From assembly GCA_001017865.1 (NCBI GenBank), contig LATQ01000297.1, positions 1-25,764 on the forward strand: 25,764 bases of DNA. Direction: 5' to 3'. The notes under the pieces were generated by a model. The model was not told the origin of the DNA. It saw only the letters and a list, made by a program, of their open reading frames with translations, and did no database searches. This document shows, piece by piece, positions 17,297 through 24,945 of this stretch. The stretch's first letter is position 1, and the number at the start of each line of letters is the position of its first letter. The translations under genes were made by a program, and so were the position numbers. The DNA comes from Rhodococcus sp. IITR03. GTDB lineage: Bacteria > Actinomycetota > Actinomycetes > Mycobacteriales > Mycobacteriaceae.

Positions 17297-18567
17297 ATGA
17301 AGACCGAAGACATGGTGATGATCAGCATCGACGACCACGTCGTCGAACCCGCGGACATCTTCGAGAAGCACTTCCCCAAGAGCCTGATGGACCAGGCTCC
17401 CAAACTCACCGCCCACCCCCGTAATCCCCGGGTGCAGGCCTGGCAGTTCCAGGCACCGTCGTCGGCAGCTCCGGCCTCAACGCCGTGGTCTCGTGGCCCA
17501 AGCACGAATGGGGCATGGACCCCACCGGGTACGCGGAGATGCGGCCCGCCGTCTACGACATGGATATGCGCGTGCGCGACATGGACGCCAACGGCACCCT
17601 CGCCGCGACACTGTTCGCCACCTTCCCCGGCTTCGCCGGCACCCACCTGGCGAGCCTGCCCGACAAGAAGCTCTCCCTCGCCGCGTGCAGGGCTTTCAAC
17701 GACTGGGTCGTCGGTGAGGTCCCGGACGCACACCCGGGCCGGTTCATACCGATCGGCATCATCCCCTTCTTCGATGCGGACGAATCCGTTGCCGAGGTTC
17801 ACCGGATCGCAGCCATGGGATGTCGCTCCATCAGCATCCCCGAAACTCCCTACGGTGTCGGGGAAGGGTTCCCCGACTTCAAGTCCGGCTACTGGGACCC
17901 GATCTTCAAGGCGTGCGTCGAACACAACATCGTGCTGTCCCTGCACATCGGAGGCGGCATCAACCTGGTCAAGCGGCCCGAGGGATTCGACATCGACAAC
18001 ATGCTGATGCTCACGCCGCTCATCTCGACAATCGCGGCCACCGACATGATGCTCAGCGGCGCGTTCAAGAAGTTCCCCGACCTCAAGGTCGCTATGAGTG
18101 AGGGCGGCGTCGGATGGGTGGCGCCGTGGCTGGACCGCCTCGACCGGCACATCGTCAACCAGTCCTGGACCGGAACGAGCTTTCTTCCCGACGGGATGAG
18201 CCCGACCGACGTGTGGCGCAAGAACTTCCTCGCCTGCTACATCACCGAACCCAGCGGACTGAACAACCGTCACCGGCTCGGCATCGACACCATTGCGTGG
18301 GAATGCGACTACCCGCACTCGGATTCCACTTGGCCGCACTCACCCGAGATCCTGAAGAGCGAGCTGGACGCCGCTCGGTGCACCGACGAAGAGATCGACA
18401 AGATCACCTTCGCCAACGCCGCGCGGTTCTTCGACTGGGATCCGTTCGCGCACACCCTGCGTGAGCAGGCCACCGTCGGCGCGCTGCGGGCACGCGCCAC
18501 CGATGTGGACATCAGCGAGACCTCCAAGGAGGAGTACCGCCGCCGCTACGAGCTCGCCAATTCGTGA
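17297..18567 (+). CDS. Amidohydrolase_2 family metal-dependent hydrolase (frameshifted)
   Basis: About 423 residues, amidohydrolase superfamily with a TIM-barrel. SIDDHVVEPADIF carries the N-terminal DxH metal motif (Asp12, His14); later SLHIGGG holds a His, and WECDYPHSDSTWP holds the C-terminal Asp. One frameshift near 17452 fits GGG to GG. ATG 17297 follows AAGGGAT, 28 bp after the P450 stop. Related members hydrolyse or decarboxylate aromatic and cyclic acids, such as ACMS or gamma-resorcylate decarboxylases and hydratases. The function here is unknown, but a ring-opening hydrolysis or a decarboxylation following P450 and dehydrogenase steps would fit. Confidence 0.86.
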
Positions 18568-18604
18568 GCCGACCGGAACATCCGCTTCGACCGACAGGAA
18601 AGAA

Positions 18605-19364
18605 ATGACAGACAGCCCCCAACTGGACGGCAAGGTCGCCATCGTCACCGGCGCCGGAGGTGGGATCGGCCGCGCTACTCCCGTGGTCTCGCCGAGGCGG
18701 GTGCGCAGTAGTGCTCGCAGACGTCAACCTCGAGGCTGCCACCGCCGCCGCGAAGGAGCTCGAAACGGACGGCCATCGCGTGCTGGCCGTCGGCGTCGAC
18801 GTCCGCGACGAGGCCAGTACGACCGAAATGGCAGCTGCCGCAGCCGAACACTTCGGCTCCGTCGACATCCTCGTCAACAATGCCGGCCTGATGGCCGAGG
18901 TGGTCGGCGAAGGGTCCCTCACGACGATGGACATCGAGCTGTGGAACCGTACCCTCGCCGTCAACCTGACCGGCCCGCTCCTGTGCACCCGCGCCGTGGT
19001 GCCGTACATGAAGGAGCGCGGCTACGGCAAGATCGTGAACCAGTCCTCGAGCGGCGCGTTCATGGCCGCGCAGGCCTACGGCATCACCAAACTCGGTCTC
19101 GTGAGCATGACGGTCTCGCTGTCACGCGAGTTGGCGCCGTTCGGTATCCGCGTGAACGCGATCGCTCCCGGCATGGTCAACACCGAGGCCGGTTCGATCG
19201 CGTCGCCGCCCGAGCTCAAGGAGATGGTCAAGCATGCCATCCCGTTCCCGTTCGGTGAGCCCGAGGAACTGATCCCCGGTCTGCTGTACCTCGTGTCGTC
19301 CGGCAGCGACTGGGTCACCGGACACACCCTCAACATCGACGGCGGCTGGGTCGTCCGGGTCTGA
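18605..19364 (+). CDS. Short-chain dehydrogenase/reductase (SDR4, frameshifted)
   Basis: About 253 residues. ATG 18605 has an AGGAAAG site. GAGGGIGRA is the glycine motif; NNAGL, NQSSSGAFMAAQAYGITKLG (Tyr and Lys in YGITK) and GHTLNIDGGW follow. Two close frameshifts, near 18677 and 18707, are explained by CC to C and GG to G; they lie in the segment after the glycine motif, and the product is continuous across them. Fourth gene of the ferredoxin-P450 operon. It should oxidise the hydroxyl introduced by the P450, or a later one, to a ketone with NAD(P); this is inferred from context. Confidence 0.86.
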
Positions 19365-19404
19365 AGCTCCAGTAGACCAACCCTTCTCACAGACAGGACC
19401 ACGC

Positions 19405-19731
19405 ATGAAGCACTACTTGCTCGTCGAGTCGTACCCGTCACATCCCGAGCGGCTGGAAGAGTTCAACAAGTGGTACGACGAGGTGCACATCCCCGAAGTG
19501 GTGGCCCTCGACGGATTCGTCGGTGCCACACGGCTGTCCCCCGCCGACGCGGACGGCGGCCCGTCGGTCACCCTCTACGAACTCGAGGGTGATCCCGCGG
19601 CGGCCAAGGCCAACGTCCACGCCGCGGCGGCAGCGAAGCAGCTGAACATGTCGGACTCGCTCAGCTACGGCCCCATCCCGAAGATGCGGATCATGGAAGT
19701 GAAGTCGGAGTACGTCAAGCCCCGTTCGTGA
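19405..19731 (+). CDS. EthD-like dimeric alpha/beta-barrel protein
   Basis: An intact 108-residue protein. The pattern EEFNKWYDEVHIPEV and LDGFVGATRLSP is typical of EthD-like dimeric alpha/beta-barrel proteins often found near P450s or other oxygenases. ATG 19405 has an ACAGGA site. It is the last gene of the operon, 40 bp after SDR4 and 16 bp before a hairpin. EthD is needed for ether degradation with a P450 in Rhodococcus ruber, though its exact act is not known; whether this protein does the same is inference. Confidence 0.83.
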   Translation: MKHYLLVESYPSHPERLEEFNKWYDEVHIPEVVALDGFVGATRLSPADADGGPSVTLYELEGDPAAAKANVHAAAAAKQLNMSDSLSYGPIPKMRIMEVKSEYVKPRS

Positions 19732-19747
19732 ACGGAGCACGGAAGCC

Positions 19748-19782
19748 GTAGGGCCGCTGCCGGGATCCGGCAGCGACCCTAC
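19748..19782. terminator. Hairpin between convergent operons
   Basis: GTAGGG-C-CGCTGCCGG and CCGGCAGCG-A-CCCTAC form a long stem with one mismatch and a tight loop. It lies between the EthD-like gene and the esterase stop at 19779 and can end transcripts from both sides. Confidence 0.78.
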
Positions 19783-20679
19783 GAGCATTCCAGGGAGAGC
19801 GCATTTTCCAGGGTGGCGCACTGTTCGTCGAAGAATCCGCGCGCGACCCCCGTGCGCGAGGCCACCGAATCGAAGCCGTGGAAGGCTCCGTCGACGATGT
19901 GCAGAGCACACGGGACACCCGCCGCCTGTAGCCGTTCCGCGTACGCGCGGTCCTCGTCGAGGAACAGATCGTGCGTGCCACCCCGATCCAGCCGGGGGCA
20001 GGCCCGACAGATCGGTGCGACGCGCCGGCGCCACGACCTCCGGATCGGCCGAACCCAGGTAACTCGCCCAGCCGAACCGGTTGCTGAACGCATCCCACAT
20101 CCGGGTGTGTGCGGGACCGTCGCCGGTGCGGTCGTCCAGCATCGGATAGGCCAGCAGCTGGAAGGCCGGTGCCGGCAGTTCCCTGTCCCGGAGCAGAAGT
20201 GCCAGTGCCGCAACCAGACCCGCCCCGGCGCTCGCACCTCCGATCGCGATACGCGCCGGATCGACCTCCGGCCGGCTCCGCAACCACTCGTAGGCGCGCA
20301 GACAGTCCTCGAGCGGAGTCGGATAGGGATGCTCGGGTGCCAATCGGTAATCGACCGAGGCCACGGCGATACCGAGCCGGTCGGCGAACCGCCGGCACAA
20401 CGCGTCGTCCTGCGCGGCCCGGCCGAAGACGTACCCGCCACCGTGGATCCACAACAGGGCCGCACCGGGTTCGGTGCCTGCGCGGTCCGGAGCACCGAAC
20501 CAGCGGACCGACACCCCCGGTTCGAAGACGTACACGTCCGGGTCGGTGCCCCGGATCGCGCGGGTGAGCATGCGCATCACCGGCAACGATCGCGGGGTCA
20601 CCGCACGACGTGGAGCGAGCAGCGCCACCGCCCGCAGATCGGGATGGAAGCTCGACAGCGAACGCAACCGTCCGATCAC
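19779..20679 (-). CDS. HSL-type alpha/beta-hydrolase esterase (frameshifted)
   Basis: About 300 residues of the hormone-sensitive lipase family. The oxyanion motif is HGGGYVFG, the nucleophile elbow GGASAGAG, an Asp in THDLFLDED, and the catalytic His in GAFHGFD. YRLAPEHPYP is also family-typical. GTG 20679 has GGAGAGG just upstream, inside a short tandem repeat. Two frameshifts close together near 19980-19995 separate LSGLPPA from GTHDLFLDED. It hydrolyses an ester or lactone; the substrate is unknown. It is the last gene of a five-gene leftward operon, so a lactone or ester intermediate of the same pathway is possible. Confidence 0.85.
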
Positions 20680-20714
20680 ACGGCCTCTCCGATCACCCGG
20701 CGTCTCCGATCACG
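20672..20714. repeat. 17-bp tandem repeat, about 2.5 copies
   Basis: Units CCGATCACACGGCCTCT, CCGATCACCCGGCGTCT and a partial CCGATCACG follow each other. They cover the stop of the crotonase and the GTG start of the esterase. On the coding strand each full unit supplies GTGATCGGAGA, meaning a start-like GTG and a Shine-Dalgarno-like GGAGA. Confidence 0.75.
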
Positions 20715-21477
20715 ATTTTCCTGCGGTCATCCTCGCGATGTTCGCACGGAAGTCGTCGCTCTGGAAGGTCATCTCCTCGGCACTCATCGCGTAGTCGAGG
20801 CTCGCGAGCACCGCCCGCTCGAGGTGGATGTTGAGCAGCCGCTTGGTGGCCTCCACAGCCTTCTGCGGTTGCTCCACGAGACGCTTGGCGCATGTGAGTG
20901 CCTCGGCGAGCGGATCGGCGACGACATGGTTCGCCAGGCCGAGTTCGCGGGCCCGCTCCGCGGGGATCCGCTCCCCGAAGAAGGCGAACTCCTTCGCGTG
21001 CAGCAGGCTGATCTGCAGCGGCCAGGTCAGCGGACCACCGTCGGCCGCGACCAGCCCGACCTGCACGTGGGGATCGGCGAGATAGGTGCCCTCCCCCCAT
21101 GTAGACGACGTCGCTCAGGGCGACCAGGCTGCACCCGAGTCCCACCGCCGGGCCGTTGACCGCAGCGACCACAGCACGCGGCAGCGCGCCATACCCAGGA
21201 CGATCTCGCGTCCGTCGGCGATGGTCTTCGCCCGCAGTTCGGCGTCCTGCCCCAGTTCGGCGAGATAGTCGAGATCCCCGCCGGCGGAGAACGCCTTGCC
21301 GGCACCGGTGAGCACCACGGCGCGGACCTCGCGGTCGGCGCTCAGCTGCGGCCACAGCCGGGCGAGTCCCGCGTGCAGCGGATCGTTGACCGCGTTGTAC
21401 TTCGACGGCCGGTTGAGCGTGACGATCCGCAGCGGCCCCTCGGCGCGGACCTCGATCTCGTCGGGCATGCCGTACAT
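20710..21477 (-). CDS. Crotonase-family protein (crotonase 2, frameshifted)
   Basis: About 255 residues of the enoyl-CoA hydratase superfamily. The start ATG 21477 (MYGMPDEIEV) comes one base after the ACAD3 stop; ATG 21468 is an alternative. Motifs: KAFSAGGDLDYL (first oxyanion part), NGPAVGLGCSLVALSDVVY (second), and ADPHVQVGLVAADGG. In the last, His and Asp stand where hydratases have Glu, an arrangement like that in 6-oxocamphor hydrolase and also common in actinobacterial hydratases of unknown role. Frameshifts near 21184 (CC to C) and 21098 (a run of six G) interrupt it. It could hydrate an enoyl-CoA or split a carbon-carbon bond. Confidence 0.84.
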
Positions 21478-21478
21478 G

Positions 21479-22565
21479 TCAGACCCCCAATCCGAGGATG
21501 CGCGAAGCGATGATGTTCTTCTGGATCTGCGACGTGCCGCCCATGACGGACTGGGCGCGGCTGTACATGTACGAGCCGAGGAGTTCCTCGTCGCGGCTGC
21601 CCGCGACTGCCAGGGCCGCGTGTCCGACCGACTGGTCCACCCACGTCATGAGCAGCTTGTCGAGCGACCCCTCGGAGCCGTGCGAGACACCGTCGAGCTG
21701 CTCGGACAGTCGCCGCCGCACGTGCAGACGCAGCATCTCCGACTGCACCGCCGCCCAGGCCAGATCCTGCGGAGGCGGACCGTCGACGCGCTTGGCGAGC
21801 TGACGCACGAGTTTGCCGTAGCGGGCGGCGAATCCGAGGGTGGACGGTTCGCGCTCGTGGCCGACGACGGTCATCGCGACCCGGCCAGCCTCCCCGGGAA
21901 CCCGACCATGCGGCTTGCCGGCACGCGGGCACCGTCGAACAGCACCTGGCCGAACTCCTTGGTGACACCGCTGATCATCTTCAACGGTCGCTGCTCGATG
22001 CCGTCCTGGTGCATCGAGACGATGAACGCCGAGATACCGCGGTGCCGCGGCGCATCCGGATCGGTGCGGGCGAGCAGCAGGCACCAGTCGGCGACGTCGG
22101 AGTAACTCGTCCAGACCTTGTGGCCGTGGATGACGTAGTCGTCGCCGTCGCGGGTCGCCGTGGTGGTGAGCGACGCGAGGTCGGAGCCGGCACCGGGTTC
22201 GCTGAATCCCTGGCACCACCGTTCGGTGCCGTCGATCATGCCGGGCAGGAACCGTTCGCACAGTTCGTCACTGGCATGGTGGCCGAGGCCGACCACGAGA
22301 TATCCCAGGCTCGGGCGCGGCGGCATCCGGCGACGGCGAGTTCCTCGTCGAGGATCACATCGTAGACGGGCGGAAGATCCTGCCCGCCGTACTTCTTCGG
22401 CCACGACAGACCGAAGAACCCTGCGCTGTAGAGCGCCTGATGCCATTCGCCCTGCCGAGCCCAGTACTCGTCACCCGAGGTGGGGAACTTTCCGGCCTGA
22501 TCGGCGAGCCAGGTCCGCAGCCGGGCGCGGAATGCGGCTTCTTCCGGCGAGTCACGAAAGTCCAA
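21479..22565 (-). CDS. Acyl-CoA dehydrogenase, large-type subunit (ACAD3, frameshifted)
   Basis: About 361 residues. The TTG start at 22565 (MDFRDSPEEAAF) is chosen because GGAGGAG lies at proper distance within the end of ACAD4; they overlap by 14 bp. Landmarks: WPKKYGGQDLPP, GFSEPGAGSDLASL (flavin contact), HGHKVWTSYSDVADW, and the end GGTSQIQKNIIASRILGLGV. Frameshifts near 22323 (CCC to CC) and 21893 (a G run) split it in three. As in ACAD1, a Gly stands before GTSQIQ where medium-chain enzymes have the catalytic Glu. Together with ACAD4 it should make one heteromeric dehydrogenase. Confidence 0.85.
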
Positions 22566-23457
22566 GGTCGATCTCCTCCAGGCTCACGGGGAACAGTTCG
22601 GTGGACGTCAGGGCCCGCCGTAGGTACACGTGCTCGATGCACTCCCAGGTGTTGCCGATCCCGCCGTGCACCTGAACGGCGGTCTCGCAGACGGTGCGCG
22701 CGGCGCGCGCGGTGTAGATCTTGGCGATGCGCGCGGCGCGGATCGCGTCCTCGGGCGTCAGCTCGTCGACGGCCCACGCCGCGTGCCGCAGCACGCTGAT
22801 CGAGCCTTCGATGAGGGCTTCGCTCTCGGCCAGCATGTGCGCGACCGCCTGGTACGACCCGATCGTGTTTCCGTACTGCTCACGGATCTTCGCGTAGTCG
22901 ACGGCCACCGCCTGCGCGCCCCGCGACACCCCGACGAGGTCGGCGCACGTGACGACGAGCGCGAGAGCATGTGCGCGGTCGGCGTTCTCGGAGGAGAGTT
23001 CGCCGAGCGTCTCGTCCGGTTCGGCGAACGTCGCGAACGAACGGGTCAGGTCCGCACCGGGCGCGGGCTCACCGACGGCCGCGGTCGACACCGTCCGGTC
23101 CCGGAGGACGAGGACGCGATCGAGGCCGTGCGCGTCGAAGGCGTCGGCACCGACGGCGATGGCGCGCGTCGGCTGGTCGTCGGAGAAATGCCGGTGCAGG
23201 TCGTCGGCGAGCACCGGACCGAAGAACGGCACGTCGACGAGTCCGCGCCCGAATTCCTCTGCCACGATGGCGACTTCGACTCCCGACGCGCCGTCGGAGC
23301 GCAGGGAGCGCCAGCCCGTCGAGGCGACGGTCTTCTCCAGCCGTGCCCGGCGTGCCGCGTCGTCCAGATCCGACACCGAGCGGGCACCCAGATCGTCGGC
23401 CAGTTTGGCGGCGGCGTCGCGCAACTGCTGTTGTTCAATGGTCAGACGTACGTCCAT
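22552..23457 (-). CDS. Acyl-CoA dehydrogenase, small-type subunit (ACAD4)
   Basis: An intact 301-residue ACAD-like protein, shorter than the norm and with a degenerate central beta domain. It starts MDVRLTIEQQQLRDAAAKLA and has REQYGNTIGSYQAVAHMLA and QVHGGIGNTWECIEHVYLRR, as in small FadE partners. ATG 23457 lies within the end of the acyl-CoA ligase gene (23-bp overlap). Being intact among many broken neighbours, it supports the view that the breaks are sequence errors rather than decay. Operon order: ligase, ACAD4, ACAD3, crotonase 2, esterase. Likely the partner of ACAD3. Confidence 0.88.
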   Translation of the reverse strand: MDVRLTIEQQQLRDAAAKLADDLGARSVSDLDDAARRARLEKTVASTGWRSLRSDGASGVEVAIVAEEFGRGLVDVPFFGPVLADDLHRHFSDDQPTRAIAVGADAFDAHGLDRVLVLRDRTVSTAAVGEPAPGADLTRSFATFAEPDETLGELSSENADRAHALALVVTCADLVGVSRGAQAVAVDYAKIREQYGNTIGSYQAVAHMLAESEALIEGSISVLRHAAWAVDELTPEDAIRAARIAKIYTARAARTVCETAVQVHGGIGNTWECIEHVYLRRALTSTELFPVSLEEIDLGLS

Positions 23458-24840
23458 GGCGCTCCTCGAGTTGTCGGCGCAAGACCTTGCCGGACGGCAG
23501 GCGGGGAATGTCGGGCACGAAGATCACGCGTCCCGGTCGCTTGTACGACGCGAGTCGTTCGGCCACATAGGTGGAGATGTCGTCGGGATCGAGTGTCGCG
23601 GTGGTGGCGATCGCCGCGACGACCGTCTCGCCGGCCGCACCGTTCTTCGTTCCGAAGACGGCGCAGTCGGCGATGTCGGGGTGGCCGTGCAGCACCGCTT
23701 CGACCTCGGCGGGAGCGACCTGGAATCCGTTGACCTTGATCATGTCCTTGGCACGGTCGGTGATCCGCAACCGGCCGTCGGCGTCGAGCATCCGACGTCG
23801 CCGGTGCGGTACCAGCCGTCGCAGAACGCCCCGGCGGTCGCGTCGTCGGGCAGGTATCCGGCCATGGCCGAGGCCGACCGCACCTGGATCTCTCCGGTCT
23901 CGCCGGCCGGGACCTCCCGGCCGGTCCCGAGTTCGACGATCCGCAGTTCGAGGCCGGGCGCAGGTACGCCGACGCTGTCGAGGCGGGCGTCGCCCACCGG
24001 ATTGCAGGTGATGACGGGGACCTCGCTGGCTCCGTAGGCCGGCAACCAGGTCACGCCGGTGCGCCGGGTGACGGTCTCCGCGACACTCGCGGTGACGGGT
24101 GTGGCGCCCCACATGATGTAGCGCAGCGACGACAGGTCGAACGATTCGAGATCCGGGTGCGAGGCGATCGCGAGGGCGATCGGTGCGACGGCCATCTCGA
24201 CGGTGATCCGGTCGCGCTCGATGGATTTCAGCATCGCGTCGAGGTCGAATCGCCGGTGCAGCCGCATCCATCCGCCGGCGTCGAGCACGGTGGCGATGTT
24301 GAGCAGGCCGAGGATGTGCGAGGGAGGGGTGACGATCTGGAGCCGGTCGCCGGCGGTGAGTCCGAGGACCTGCGCCAGTGCGCCACGGCCGCGGCGAACG
24401 AGGAGCGGGTGTGCCGCACGGCCTTCGGCAGGCCCGTCGTACCGGAACTGAAGACGAGCAGTGCATCGGCGTCGGGGTCCACGGGGGTTGCGGTGAGGTC
24501 GCCGTGATCGGGTTCGATCGGGTCGTCGAGGTGGAGCATCGGCATCGCGGCGGCGAGGACGGGTTGTCGCCGACGGCGAAGGCCGGTTCGGTGAGCCGGA
24601 GGCGTGCTCGACCTCGCCGCTTTTCCAGGCCGGGCTCAGCAGGACGACGACGGCGCCGAGCCTGTCGATGGCCCGGTAGGCCACGACGAATTCGGGGCGG
24701 TTGGACGACATGAGTGCCACGCGGTCGCCGGGACCCACGCCGCGATCTGCCAGGACACGAGCGAGTCCGCAGGTGAGCGCATCGAGTTCCGCGAGGGTGC
24801 ACTCGCGGTCTTCGAAGGCCAACACGGTGGGCTCTGTCAT
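23435..24840 (-). CDS. AMP-forming acyl-CoA ligase (frameshifted)
   Basis: About 468 residues. ATG 24840 reads MTEPTVLAFEDRECTLAEL. Motifs are LLVFSSGTTGLPKAV (P-loop), LPAYGASEVPV, GWYRTGDVG, RLRITDRAKDMIKVNGFQVA and the C-terminal PSGKVLRRQL with the adenylation Lys. Four frameshifts, near 24601, 24563, 24380 and 23790, each fit the loss of one base in a CCC/CCCC or GGG run. It is the first gene of the leftward operon and should form the CoA thioester of the acid oxidised by ACAD3/ACAD4. The operator palindrome lies 53 bp upstream, in the region shared with the reductase. Confidence 0.87.
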
Positions 24841-24893
24841 GGTGCTCTCTCGCGTCGCAGCAATACCGGTCGAGAGGTCTTGCTCTCCTGAAT

Positions 24894-24908
24894 GAGAATA
24901 GTACTCTC
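24894..24908. promoter_or_regulatory. Putative TetR operator between ligase and reductase
   Basis: GAGAATAGTACTCTC is a nearly perfect copy of the cluster palindrome. Right after it, GTTCT-TGC-AGAAC (24909-24921) is a perfect second palindrome with inverted half-site order. Both lie in the gap between the divergent ligase and reductase. Confidence 0.74.
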
Positions 24909-24945
24909 GTTCTTGCAGAACATTGATACCAGGAGGAGACGGTCC

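Noticed and set aside
15679..18339. Very long open frame (886 codons) on the minus strand opposite ferredoxin, P450 and amidohydrolase
   Set aside because: It is antisense to well-supported genes with intact motifs, has no domain sense, and is a usual by-product of GC-rich codon bias.
24892..24945. Upstream ATG 24892 as the start of the reductase
   Set aside because: It lies in the operator and would add an atypical N-terminus; ATG 24946 has a strong AGGAGG at 9 bp and the expected family start.
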